Assembly (NCBI GenBank): GCA_017654935.2
Contig: CM065682.1
Location: forward strand, 44,917,286 to 44,981,285
Length of the DNA: 64,000 nucleotides
Origin: Phymorhynchus buccinoides
Taxonomy: Eukaryota > Mollusca > Gastropoda > Neogastropoda > Raphitomidae
Direction: 5' to 3'
Shown here: positions 35,433 through 47,118 of the stretch, piece after piece
How the letters are laid out: each line of letters begins with the position of its first letter
Numbering within the stretch: the stretch's first letter is position 1
The notes under the pieces: model-generated
Seen by the model: only the letters and a program-made list of their open reading frames with translations
Told to the model about the DNA's origin: nothing
The model's database searches: none
Translations under genes and position numbers: made by a program

Positions 35433-35723
35433 ATGCCTGTCATAAGTTTTACAGCACTAACATTATTAAGTCTTGGGATGTACAGAAGCAGGACATACTT
35501 AAGCGATTATTATCAAGTAAATTATACATTTGGCGAGGGAGTTTGCTTGAAGTCAGTGTCTTGGCAACACTCGACTATGTTCAGGAATATATCTCGTCCT
35601 AGTCAAATGTTTTCGTCTTACACATTACTGGGGCATTTTGCGTTATTTCGTGATGATTTATGGCATCTTGGTAAGGATTACGGGATAATAGGTTACCAAC
35701 ATTTGAGAGTTAAGGTGTTGTAA
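35433..35723 (+). CDS. Unrecognised 96-codon open frame
   Basis: Starts MPVISFTALTLLSLGMYRSR and has mixed composition without low complexity. It shows no domain I recognise, no splice context and no neighbouring gene. It is the longest non-repetitive frame in 31.8-41 kb but is compatible with chance. Confidence 0.12.
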   Translation: MPVISFTALTLLSLGMYRSRTYLSDYYQVNYTFGEGVCLKSVSWQHSTMFRNISRPSQMFSSYTLLGHFALFRDDLWHLGKDYGIIGYQHLRVKVL

Positions 35724-36069
35724 GGTTTTTGATAGCATTGCGGCAGTGCAAATATTTTTTGGGTTTTCATTTATGTCGTCCTGCGTGTGAGCGCCGTACG
35801 CCGTGCCTGGAGTAATGTGCGGTGATATCGGGCTGCCGTATACCCGCGCTTTGCGCTAGAAGTACCGCACTCTTAATATGAATTCCTTTGATTTTTTTTT
35901 CAAGGTGTTCCTTTGGTGTAATTGCATCGTCAGTTGTGCTGTAGGGCTACGAGATGTTTTATTATTCCATTCATTATTATCGTTGTATAGCGGTTGCTTT
36001 TTCATTTGCAGTCAAACATATAGGAAGCGAGATAAGTGGTTTATAAGGGCCCTCCGCTGCAACTGCTAG

Positions 36070-36420
36070 GATTCGTCCCAACTGCGATGCACGATTGTGG
36101 CGATGTCTGTGAGTCGCGGATTCACGTTGAAATACTTCGCGTCTGACCAAATATTCTAAAAAATTTCAGAGACATAGTCTATAACTCAATTATGAGCCCG
36201 TACACGAATGCAAATGAAATGTCTGATGGCAAGAAAGACAGATGTTTCGATCAGATCGTGTACGGGGTATACTACAATATCTGTGGACACCTACTAGTGC
36301 GACTTTCTATCAGATTCATTTAAGACAGTAGAATTTCACGAGAATCTGTAGCTCACAAATGTCACGATCGTCGCTATGGGATCGATTTCGTATTGCTGTG
36401 TAGGCGAGCCCCTTTAGAGG
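36070..36420 (-). mobile_element. Diverged MITE, same family as 41868-42228 and 57660-57998
   Basis: In reverse complement it follows the order of the other copies: a GGGATCGAATCG-like end, a 'TATTTCAACGTGAATC'/'GACTCACAGACATCGCCACA' block, and a central ACGAAT...ATTCGTGTAC inverted pair. It is more diverged than the other two copies. Confidence 0.65.
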
Positions 36421-36809
36421 TATGCCTAGTATGCTTACGGGTCTTGGATTGAGTGTTCCAAATAATGTATGCGGGTTCTCTTCGTGCACAAAACCAATCC
36501 TCATATTCTTTGAGGATTCATTGTGACAATCGTTCATTTTATGCGTTAACAAAAGCGAAGAACGCGTGTTATATTTGGGTCTTTTGGCTCGCTTTCTCTG
36601 TCGCATTTTTCTATCCTCTCTTATCTTTTTGAATGTGGATTATGCTATTCAGATATAAGGATTTTCGATCATTTATTCCTAAATCCCGCTAGTCACACGG
36701 TTGGGCATTGAAATGAATCGAAACTTGCATGCGGAGTATTTGCACTGTTTCGAGTGTCCTGTATTTTCACGCTCTGGCGGACACAAACTGCGTTTTTCCT
36801 TATCAATGT

Positions 36810-37400
36810 GGGTGTGTGTGTGTGTGTGTGGTGTGCTGCGTGCAGTGTGCGTGCGTGCGTGCTGTGCTGCGTGGCGTGTGCGATGCGTGTCAGTTGTGCG
36901 TGTGCGTGTGCGTTGTGTGTGTGTGTGTGATGTGCGTGTGTATATGTGCGTGCGTGCGTGATGTTGCGTGGCTATTGCGTATGTGTATGTGTGTGTGTGG
37001 TGTGTGCGCGTGTGTGTGTGTGTCTTTGCGATGCTGTTTTCTACTTTGTGTATCTGAAATCTGCCAGCACGCTCAGTTGGAAATGAGGGGGACAATGTGG
37101 GTGTGCCGTGTCACTGGAATGACAGTTTATGACAACTGTATGATCATCCACCTACAAACATGCACGCACACGTGCGCACAAAGCGTGTCGCGCACGGATC
37201 CATGACACGCATACATATGCGTACACTCACGCTACTTGCGTCCGCATCCACCAAGGGTATCGAGAAAGTACGAGAGAGCGTGCTTGTGTGGTGTGTGTGT
37301 GTGTGTGTGTCGTGTGTGTGTGTTTGTGTATGTGTGTGTGTGGTGTGTGTGTTTGTGTGTGTAGAGAGAGAGAGAGAGAGATATAGAGAGAGAGAAGAGA
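36810..37400. repeat. (GT)n/(GA)n microsatellite block
   Basis: GT-rich runs lie at 36810-37025 and 37285-37365, followed by GA at 37364-37400. The regions between are unique. Confidence 0.92.
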
Positions 37401-37614
37401 CATATCTATAGGAGGCACAAGAACACGATAGAGACTAAGAGAGGGAGATATGAGATGAGATTCGCTCAGATATCGATAGTCATATCGATCTCTACCAACG
37501 GAGAGTTTGCTGCTCTTAATCATGGCTCCTGTTAACAGATCTTTGTTTGTGATTTGCATCTCTGCGATTAATATCTTGTTCATTCCCCACGAGCTTGTCC
37601 AAGCACTTATTAAT

Positions 37615-37980
37615 TGTCCGTGTGTGTGTGTCACTGTGTGTGTTCTGTGTTTGTGTGTTTGTGTGTTGTGTGTGTGTAGTGTGTTTGTGTGTTGTGTGTG
37701 TTTGTGTGTGTAAGTATGTATGCACGTGCTTTGGTGTTGTGGTTTTTTTGTGTGTGTGTGTGTGTGGTGTGTGTATTTGTGTGTACTTTGTGTGTTTGTG
37801 TGTGTGCGTGTATGCGTGTGCGTGCGTGCGCGTGATTATGTGTATGCGTGCGTGTGTTTGTGCGTGCGTGGTGTGTCTGTGCGCGCGCGCGCGCGCAGCG
37901 CGCGTGTGTGTGTGTGTGTGTTGTTGTGTGTGCAGTGATGTGTTGTGTCTGTGGTGTGTGTGTGTGTGTGTGTGTGTAGT
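37615..37980. repeat. (GT)n microsatellite with CGCG core
   Basis: A long GT tract contains GCGCGCGCGCGCGCAGCGCGC near 37879-37900, a strong Z-DNA candidate. Confidence 0.93.
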
Positions 37981-38259
37981 GTGCCATGCCAGACGGTATG
38001 TTTAACATACCGCGATTAGCATAATTATATATGTTGTCATTAACATTACCGCTGAGCTTTGTGTGCTTTGCCCTTTAGAAGTCAGTATAATAATGTTGGT
38101 CATATGATCTGGGGTACGGTAGTTCTTTTCTTTCTTGTTCACTTTCTTTGCGGCTGGTTGAAAGTCATTCGTTGGCTTTCTTTATATTAAAGAACATTAA
38201 AAAAGAAGAATGTTCTTTTGATTGATTCGTCATTTTGGTTGCGACGTATTAATGACTTC

Positions 38260-38498
38260 AGAGTAGTAAAGAAGAAGAAGAAGAAAGAAAGAAGAAGAAG
38301 AAGAAGAAAGAAGAAGAAAATATCATATCTCAATTCTGACTTCCATAATTGTGACCGAGTTCTTTTATTTCATGTTTCCTTCAAACAGTCCTTTTTGCAC
38401 GAGAAGAATAAGAAGAAGAAGAAAGAAGAAGAAGGAAGAAGAAAACAATAAGAAGAATGAATAAGAACAACACAACAACAACAACAACAACAACCGGC

Positions 38499-38533
<35 letters not shown>

Positions 38534-38766
38534 GAAGAACAAGAACAAGAACAAGAACAAGAAGATTGATTGATTGATTTGATTGAACCTTTTAATGGGT
38601 AAAGATCAGGCACATTGAAGGCCTTTTTACAAAGCGTCCGCCCATTTAATATAATAGAAATAAAACGTAACGAGGAAAACAAAACATGAAAGATAAAAGA
38701 ATAAAATACTAATAACAATCGTGATGCACAATTGGCCAACAAGCGCTATTCTCTCTCTCCTCTCTC

Positions 38767-38812
<46 letters not shown>

Positions 38813-39310
38813 CCTCTCATCTCTCTCTCTCGGTCTCTCTCTCGCTCTCTCTCTCTCCTCTCTCTCTGTCTCTGTATCTGTCTCTATCTCTCTCAAGATA
38901 CACACATGCACACTGACACGCACACACATACGCGCGCGCGTACCCATATATACGCATGCAGACACACTCGCACACACCTACACACCCATGCCTGTACGCA
39001 CGAACGTACATACGCACGCATGCATCCATAGTCACGCATTTCGTTTTTGAAAAATGCAGCTGCAAGTAGGTCATTTAAACCTAGTCATACGCATAACAAA
39101 ATTAACGCCTTAATTTCACTTTTGAATGACGATAATGAAGTTTTGAGGCGGAAACATGGAGGGAGTATGTTCCATTACTTACAAGAAGAAGAAGAAGAAG
39201 AAGAGAAAGAAGAAGAAGAAGAAGAAGGAAGAAGAAGAAAACAACAACAACACAGACACACACAACAGCAACAACAACAACAACAACAACAACAACAACG
39301 TCAATTATAC
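38260..39310. repeat. Compound (AAG)n/(AAC)n, (CT)n and (CA)n block
   Basis: AAG runs followed by AAC runs occur twice (38268-38535 and 39183-39300), both on the + strand. Between them are a GATTGATT repeat (38565-38590) leading into a dispersed-repeat tail, a CT tract (38752-38895) and a CA tract (38900-39030). Confidence 0.9.
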
Positions 39311-40108
39311 AGATGATTTATTTAGGAAATGTGAGGGACCAATGTGAGATCTTCATATTGCCATCAGGGATTCAAGTACATGAGTCATGAACCTATTGTT
39401 CAATGAGTGGGAGCATAATTCTCCAACATCTGAATGTAGATTCGTTACTGAATAATGAAAAAAGACGATGGACATCACGGATATATCAGTGAGAAGCGGA
39501 TTGAACACATCGAAAATACCTATCCACATAATGCTTAAGTGTTTACACAGATGGCTCGGTTTAGAATACTATACAGTCCCTTTATAGTCATGTCCCTTAA
39601 CAAATGAAAGGTAAGCCTCAAAGGAAAGTAGCATGTGTATATCTTAACAGCCTATTAGAAGACAAGCATTGACCTCATTAGTCTTTCTGCTGGTGGAGGG
39701 TTAGGATGTCAGTGTTCCAATATTGTTTAACATTAGCTATGGAGTAAAATTCAATGTGTAAGAAAAAAGAAGAAAATGGGAAAACGATAGCCACCAAGAT
39801 ATTGAGCGAAATCACTTCATTTTAGATTGTCTTTAAAAGACTCATGTGTATTAATTGTTTCACAAAGAAGTTTTCAAAATTACGTTTTATTGTCTGTATA
39901 AAAGTGTGTTCCATGGCATTATCTATACAAATGAGCGTTTAACGTTTTAGTTCCTATTCAAAGAACAATTCTTGTTCATGTCTACATCATGCTGTGTGTA
40001 CAAAGAAGTGTTCAAGATTGTATAGTACATAATACACAAAAAAGAAATTGTTGTGTTGTCTGCATGAAGAAGCGTTCGACTTTGTAGCTTTATACGATGA
40101 AGAAAAAA
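39311..40108. other. AT-rich, nothing recognised
   Basis: No supported open frame. Degenerate 'CAAAGAAG.GTTC' motifs near 39860, 40003 and 40065 foreshadow the minisatellite downstream. Confidence 0.4.
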
Positions 40109-40345
40109 TCGATGGCTTGGAGTCAAAACGGACTATCTTTAGATAGTCCATTCACGTATTATTGAACTTATTGCGAAAACTAATAACTTTTATAAACAAA
40201 AGACTGCAGAAATAGAGAAAAAGATAAGAGAGATTTAGATATTATTTGTAGTCTGTTTTAATACAAGTTCTTAGTTTGTACAATATCATCAATAATAAGT
40301 CAAGGGACTATCTAAAGATAGTCCGTTTTGACTCTAAGCCATCGA
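40109..40345. mobile_element. MITE with ~42-bp TIRs
   Basis: The left end TCGATGGCTTGGAGTCAAAA (40109) continues through ACGGACTATCTTTAGATAGTC. The right end (40304-40345) is its reverse complement with about two mismatches. The inner GGACTATC...GATAGTCC is itself palindromic. Length 237 bp, no coding capacity. It sits inside the CAAAGAAGTGTTCG minisatellite. Confidence 0.85.
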
Positions 40346-40359
40346 AATGTTCGATGGTG

Positions 40360-41565
40360 TATTGTCTGCAAGAAAAGAAAGAAAAGACGGACATTATATA
40401 TATTATCTCTACAAAGAAGTGATAGACAGGCTTTTGTCTGTACTAAGAATGTGTTTGACATCGCAGTGTCCGATCAAAGAAGCGATAGACGCACGTCTTG
40501 TCTGAATAAAGAAGTCTTTGACGTTGTAGACAGAGACGTACACATACTCAGACTGAAACAAAGAAGTGTTCGCACTGTGTTGTATTGTCCAAACAAAGAA
40601 GTGTTCGAGTTCGTATTAATATTGAACTGTACAAAGAAGTGTTCGCACTAGTGTTGCTTGTTGCCTTACAAGGAAAGAAGTGTTCAGTACTATATTTGCC
40701 TATTATATTGCTGCTTGAAACAAAGAAGTGTTCGCACTGTGTTGTATTGTCCTTACAAAGAAGTCGTATTGTATTGACTGCACAAAGAAGTGTTCGACTT
40801 CTTATGCTTATAGCTTCCTCTAAACAAGTGTTCGCACTGTGTTGTATTGTCCTTAACAAAGAAGTGTTCGACTTCGTATTATATTGATGCCTTTACGGCA
40901 AAGACCATGTTCGCACTGTGTTGTATTGTGGCTCAAGCCAAACCCTATATTCGACTGCCGTATTGTATCGTCTGTACAAAGAAATGTCGCACTGTGTTGT
41001 ATTGTCCTTACAAAGAAGTGTTCGCACTGTGTTGTATTGTCCTTACAAAGAGAATATTCAGACTCCGTATTGTATATCGCCTGTATAAAGAAATGTTTGC
41101 ACTGTGTTGTATTGTCCTTACAAAGAAGAGTTCGTATTGTATTGACTGTACAAAGACATGTTCGCACTGTGTTGTATTGTCCTTACAAAGAAGTGCTCGA
41201 GTTCGTATTGTATTGTCTGTACAAAGCAAGTGTTCGCACTGTGTTGTATTGTCCTTACAACGAAGTGTTTGATTCCGTATTGTATTGACTGTACAGACAG
41301 AAGTGTTCGACTTCGTATTATGTTGCCTGTACAAAGAAGTGTTCGCACTGTGTTGTATTGTCCTTACAAAGAAGTGTTCGCACTGTGTTGAAATTGTCCA
41401 GACAAAGAAGTGTTCGCACAGTGTTGTATTGCCCTTACAAAGAAGTGTTCGCACTGTGTTGTATTGTCCTTACAAAGAATAGTTCGCTGGTGTGCAGTAT
41501 TGTCCCATGCAAAGAAGTGTTTGATCGTCCGTATTGTGTTGTCCTTGCATCTGTAGAGTTCGCAC
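40360..41565 (+). repeat. ~36-bp minisatellite (CAAAGAAGTGTTCG family)
   Basis: The unit is built from 'ACAAAGAAGTGTTCGCACTG' and 'TGTTGTATTGTCCTT'. It alternates with variants carrying 'ACTTCGTATTGTATTG'. More than 25 units. Isolated copies lie at 44003-44050 and a related 38-bp array at 54402-54545. All reading frames tend to stay open by composition. Confidence 0.93.
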
Positions 41566-41867
41566 TGTGTTTTACTGCACAAATTATCAAAAAAAGCTTC
41601 GGACCACAATCGTAGTTGGCCTCCACCCACCCCATCCAAAATGGCGACTCTCTCTTGGCATTATTCCGCTCAAGGAAATCGCCGTTTTCAAACGGTTTTT
41701 TATAGGTACAACCAGTTGAGTGTTCCGATCCTTGAAAGAAGGCTGTCTTTCTAGTGATCTCAACGTGCAGCTTGCGCAACTTCATCCGTCAGTGGACGGT
41801 CCACCGTTAAGTAAATCTTCCAAGCTTAAGAAGGAGATGTGACACGTGACGTGGTGGGGACTCCTTG

Positions 41868-42228
41868 AGGGGTCATACACACTGCATACGATTTGATTCA
41901 CCAATGTAAATGTGAACAATCGTGAGGCACGATTCTTGTGAAATTCTACTATCTACATGGATCTGATGAAATCCTACTAGAGTTATGTTCACTATATTCT
42001 ATTATTTGTAGTGCCCCGTACACGAATCTGATGATAATAGCTGTAATTTGTTTTTTATCAGAAAATTGTTTTTGATTCGTGTACTCGGGTTTACTTGAGT
42101 ATAGTGAGCGAAAATAGTAGTTATTTTTTTTAGACGGAAGTATTTCACGTGATCCATGACTCACAGAAGTACATCGCCACATTATCGGATGCGCATTGGG
42201 ATCGAATCGTATGCGGTGTGTCTGGCCC
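41868..42228. mobile_element. MITE copy with ~55-bp TIRs (in copy A)
   Basis: The left 'CACACTGCATACGATTTGAT' and right 'ATCGAATCGTATGCGGTGTG' ends are inverted repeats. The centre has a second inverted pair around GTACACGAATC...GATTCGTGTAC. Confidence 0.8.
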
Positions 42229-42857
42229 TGTAGAGTATCATCAGTAAAGAATTTATTATTTTCAGTTCCCCGTAGAAGACTGTCAGGTCAACCATGCTAG
42301 ACACTTTTAATGCATCTATTGTCATTATTAAGCAACCCTGAAGCGAAAGCTGTGGTGTCTGTTTGTTTGTGGCTGGCTGGCTGGCTGGCTGACTATGAAC
42401 GTTAACACGATAGCATTTGAACGGAGATTACCTAGGACCGGCTCGAATTTTGCGAAGTGCAGAAAGGGGGGGGAGGAGCGGGGGGGAAAGGGGGGATAGA
42501 CAGCGGATAGGTAATTAGGATATCTTGGGCCAAGTTCGAAAATTAAGGTCGTTGGTCAAAGTTCAAGGTCACTGAAGCGGAAAAATGTGCTGCTCGGCTG
42601 GTGATATAGTGTCTTCACACTCTAGACTTTCTTCGTTTCATTTCACCAACGACAAGGAGGTAATGGCTTTATCTTTATATTGTTTCTTTTAAATATTATT
42701 TTTTTTAATGTCTTTTTCACTAGCCAAAACCTGGATTTTTATGATCAGTCGGCTACTTTGAATAAAACTGGGTTGTGCAATCTTGGCAGGAGTTCTGTTT
42801 GTTTTGGTACAGACTTGTTTGGTTGATTGAATTAACAAAAATGTGTTCATGCATCCG

Positions 42858-43030
42858 CTGTGTGTGTGTGTGTGTGTGTGCGTGTCCGTGCGCGCGTGCG
42901 TGTGTGTGTGTGTGTGTGTGTGTCTGTGTGTGTGCGTCTGTGTGTGTGTGTGTGTGTGTGTGTGTACTGTATGCGCACGTGTGTGTGTGTGTGGATGTGT
43001 GTCTCTGTGTGTGTGTGTGTGTGTGTGTTT
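42858..43030. repeat. (GT)n microsatellite
   Basis: Lies directly upstream of the UGT pseudogene start, as in copy B. Confidence 0.95.
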
Positions 43031-43047
43031 CAGCCAATACAGAGAAG

Positions 43048-43866
43048 ATGAAGCGGCTACTGTGGACAGTCACCATATGGATGCTGATACTGTCAAGTCA
43101 GTACCTGTTGATACATGCCAAGCGAGTGGTCCACATTTCCTCTGTGTCCTTGAGCTACACAAAGGACCACATTAAGATCGCAAAAGAACTCCATACTCTT
43201 GGTCATCAAGTATGGGTTTCCATGCCAATCGCCCATGTGGAGAGGAGTTTTAGACACGTCTAATATCACTGTCATCCCTTATCAGGTGAAGCAACAAAAT
43301 GAAGAAAAGGCAATCGAAAGTATTAATATGTACTTTAAAGAAATGTCTGACTTCCAAATACTGCAAGTTATACAACCCATGGCTATAACATTCAGCGACA
43401 ATGTATTAAGAAATAGAGATCTTGAACAGAACATTCGTGATGTCGGACCCGATTTGATTGTTCTTGACTATGTTATTTTATGCTTTGGCAATTATTCCTT
43501 ATAAGCTGCAGGTTCAATTTGCCATGACTGGAACGATGTACAGTGTTCATGCAAAGAGGATTCCCTACTCGTCAGCTACAAATGCTTTTCAGTTGGGGGC
43601 ATTCTCTGATGACATGACATTCGTTGAGAGAGTGACGAACATGTTTATACATTCACTGCTCTTTGTTTACGATCCTTTCATGCCCAGAGATGCAGTATCC
43701 ATTTACGCCCCATAAATGCCCTACATTTCTAACAGTGACCTGCTGGCGCGGGTTGAGCTATGGCTGGTGGAGATGGACCATATTTTGGATTACCCAAGAC
43801 CAACTCTGCCCAACGTCAAACTGATCGGGGGAACAGTGGCAGATAAAGTCAAACCTCTACCTACCA
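43048..43866 (+). pseudogene. UDP-glucuronosyltransferase (UGT) pseudogene, copy A
   Basis: It begins [20 protein letters not shown], a signal peptide, then [20 protein letters not shown], matching the UGT N-terminal acceptor-binding domain. A 2-bp deletion at about 43243, relative to copy B, shifts the frame to a stop at 43261. The later blocks are VKQQNEEKAIE, GPDLIVLDY, then (after a second frameshift) ALAIIPYKLQVQFAMTGTMY, and MPYISNSDLLARVELWLVEM preceded by a TAA stop near 43712. The sequence ends near 43866 at VADKVKPLP and breaks into a T run. The UDP-sugar binding domain and UGT signature are absent. Intact UGTs are about 500 residues; only about 270 are represented. In function such enzymes conjugate lipophilic substrates with sugars in the ER; this copy cannot. 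Confidence 0.9.
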
Positions 43867-44400
43867 CCTCTACCATTTTTTTTTTTTTTTTGTGAACACG
43901 AACATTACTCAAAGTTAACATTAACTGGTTTTGTTTCTGAGTTCACAAATAAAGACATTGGACACAGAAAAGCTTTATCAAAGCAAAATATATATATATT
44001 GCACTGTGTTGTAATTGTCCTTACAAAGAAGTGTTCGAGTTCGTATTGTATATATATATGCAGACTGCAGAGCTCTTTCTCAAAGAGCGAAACAGCTGTC
44101 TTTGCATAGGCATTGTCTATCTGCGCCCCATTGGGAGGGAAAAAAAGTAATGCAGGGTCACATTATTTTCTTTTTAGTTTCGAGGAACACTGAGAATAAA
44201 ATAGTAAAAAAAAAAAGTTAGTTAGTATTCAGTGTCTTGTCTTAGGTTCAGCAAACTTAAATATTGTACTACAACAAAAATAAGTTTTATTCAAGGCGAA
44301 AAAAAAAGAAGCAAACTATATGTATATAAGAGGAAAGTTTAATGGTGTGGTTTTTTTTTTTTCTTCAATTCTTGTACGTACGTATATATATATATATATA

Positions 44401-44685
44401 TATAGTTAAGAAATAAATCCTATAAACCAACGATCATCATCAGATAGTGAGCTGTGCAGAACAGATGAATCAAATAATACAAAAAAAGATAACAACCACA
44501 CAAGCCAAACTTCCCAACTTCCCACAATACCGTTCTTGGGAACCAGTTGCTTGTGGGGCGGCTGTATCTTTTGGATGTATATTTGATTCATCTGTCCTTC
44601 TCGCCGCCCGCCCCCCCCCCCTGTCAGCAGGCTTCCATCTGATGTGGATGATTGTTGGTCTATAGGATTTAATTTCTTAACTATA
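44401..44685. mobile_element. Short fold-back element, ~45-bp TIRs
   Basis: The left 'TATAGTTAAGAAATAAATCC' and right 'GGATTTAATTTCTTAACTAT' ends are inverted, with pairing continuing to CATCAGAT. Length 285 bp. It is inserted next to an (AT)n tract. The centre has an additional GATGAATCAAAT...ATTTGATTCATC pair. Confidence 0.85.
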
Positions 44686-46327
44686 ATTTTTAGCTCTTAG
44701 AAGGACAATCACTGACTGGCTAGATCCCTAGGATGGCTTCCAAAGTTTTGGCCTCTACCATAGCATTAACACACTATGCTTATTATCCTTAATTTTTGGA
44801 TATCACCTCAGTAGTTTGCCCCTCTTTAGTCATTCGTCTATTAGGTTTTTTTTTTTTGAAATCAAAAATTCTTCTGAAACCTTATTTATTTTGTTCCAAA
44901 ATTTTTACATAATCTTTTTACGTGGGATGGTTTAACTTTGTGCTGGTTTGCAGGTTTTTGTGGACAGTTTGCGTATCTGGTGCAAAGAGGGTGCTACTTT
45001 CGTCTGGGCTCAGCTTGAATGTTCAGCTAGTGTGCATTCTTTGCTATGCCGATATGCAGACTGAAGAGTCTTTCTCAGAGACGAAACAGCTGTCTTTGCA
45101 TCGAGTACTGTCCCTCCCCCATTGGGAGAAAAAAATAAATCAGCACAATTTATATAAATTTTAATTTATTATTAATGAAAAATAGATATTTTTATTTTAT
45201 TTTATAGAAAGGAAGTCAATCAGAATTTTTTATAACGTTAACTTGTTTCTGAAGTTCAAAAATTCATACTATTAGATAGGCCTAATAGGTGTAATCAATT
45301 CTGCATTTCAAATGCACCAATTTTTCAGTCCTTCAGAGTTGTGTAGGGAGTGAGTGGGAAGTTTGGCTTGTGCGGCTGTTATCTTTTTCTGTATCTATTT
45401 TCTTGTATATATTACATATATATATTATTATATAGCTATATTATATATTAAGTATATATTAGACAAAGAAAAAGTTTTTTTGAGCAAGCCAGCTGAAAGC
45501 ACGAAAGTTAAACACAGATAATAGAAAAAATCGTTTATATAATATTAGGAGACCGAGAAGATAGAGGAGGAGAGTAGGCAAAAGATCAACAGCCGCACAA
45601 GTCAAACTTCCTCGAATTCTTCCAACACTAAAAATACCACCTCTGTAGGACTGAAAAGTTGTTGCATTTGAAATGCTGAACTGATGAAACTTTTCTGTAT
45701 CTAGTGTTCTGAATTTGTGAACTTCAGAAACAAAAACCAGTTAACGTTAACTTTTATGAAATGTTCTGTGTTCTCAAAAAAGTAGATGCTGATTATCTGG
45801 CTACTTGCATGTTTATATCTCATGGGGGAGGGATGCAGTGCCCAATGCTAAAGACTGCTGTTTTCGATTCTGTGAGAGATCTCATTCAGTTTGCATAATG
45901 CTGGCCATGCAATTTGACTGTCGCATGGATGTTCAAACTTGGGGCATAAGAATACATTCTACAGGCAAGAGAATGGTGTCATTCTTTGTACAGTGCTACG
46001 CAAACCGAAAATCTCCGCGAATTAAATAAAAATACGCTATCAAAGCAAACCAGCACAAAGTTAGACTAGAACTAGTAAAAATCTTATGAAAATCTTAGGT
46101 AAAACGAAGAAAATAATAATGTTCTGAAATTTTTAATTTCAAAATAACAAGTATTTACATGACCTCGAGAGTGGCTCGAATTTACTGATGATGATATCCT
46201 GAATTAAAGGATTTGAAAAATAGTAGTATGTCTATGGTGGATGCCTAGAGGCGTTGGAAGCGCATCTCTAGTGGTATGCCTATATCATAGGATTTCCTCT
46301 TATAGAGGAAGAAATGTAGTATGTAGC

Positions 46328-47118
46328 GTTAAGAAAATTAAATCCTATAAACGCAACGATCACTGCTCAGATGGTGAGCTATGCTAGGACATGGTTGAGT
46401 CAAGTAATACAGCTAACAAGATATACCAGGTCTCGCTACAGGCCAAACTTCCCAGCCCCAACATCTAACTCTGAAGGGAGCTGAAAATGTTGGTGCTTTT
46501 GAAATGGCTGGATTGGTGAAACATTTCTGTCTAATGTCTTTATTTGTGAAACCTCATGGGAAGCAAAAGCAGTGTTCGTTAACTTTATGAAAGGTTCTGT
46601 GTCCGATCCTCAAATAACTACACTCCAAACTTATGTGTGATTTAGCTGTTTCTCCCTAGTGTGGGGGGGGAACGAAATAGGGGTACAGTGCCTTATGCAA
46701 AGACAGCTGTGTGGATCTGTGAAGATCTCATCAGTTTGCATGATCGGCCTACAAATTGACTGTCCAGTGAATGTCCAACCTAAGAAAGAAGACATTCTAC
46801 AAGAGAATTGTATCCTCTTTGGCTTACCAAATCGAAAATCCATATTAATAAAGGCAAACCAGGGCACTAATAGTTAGAGACCCAGGAATTGTTAAAATTC
46901 TTAGTTCTGAGGGTCACAAATACAGACATTAGAAACAGAAAAGTTTAATCAATTCGGGCATTTCAAATGCACCAATTTTTCAGTCCTTCAGAGTTGTTGT
47001 GGAGTGGTAAGTTTGGCTGTGCGGCTGTTATCTTTGGCTGTATTACTTGATTCAAGTGTCCTGCACAGCTCACCATCTGATGATGATCACCGGTCTATTG
47101 GATTTATTTTTAAGCTAT
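46328..47118. mobile_element. Longer relative of the same fold-back element
   Basis: The left 'GTTAAGAAAATTAAATCCTA' and right 'GGATTTATTTTTAAGCTAT' ends are inverted and share the CAGATGGTGAGCT inner arm. The ~790-bp body contains the CTGTGTGGATCTGTGAAGAT and CATTTCAAATGCACC modules. Confidence 0.75.

Larger units (their letters stand above)
41584..43870 (+). repeat. Segmental duplication, copy A (partner 57395-59640)
   Basis: Collinear with 57395-59640. It shares a 'GGCCTCCACCCACCCCATCC' block, a MITE, a GGCT repeat, a GGTCACTGAAGCGG segment, a (GT)n tract and a UGT pseudogene. Non-coding parts differ by many small indels; the UGT part is much more similar. Confidence 0.9.

Noticed and set aside
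36316..36606. 96-codon minus-strand open frame
   Set aside because: It lies largely within the diverged MITE copy and shows no domain.
40328..41785. Cys/Val/Leu-rich frames in all phases
   Set aside because: They are produced by the ~36-bp minisatellite.
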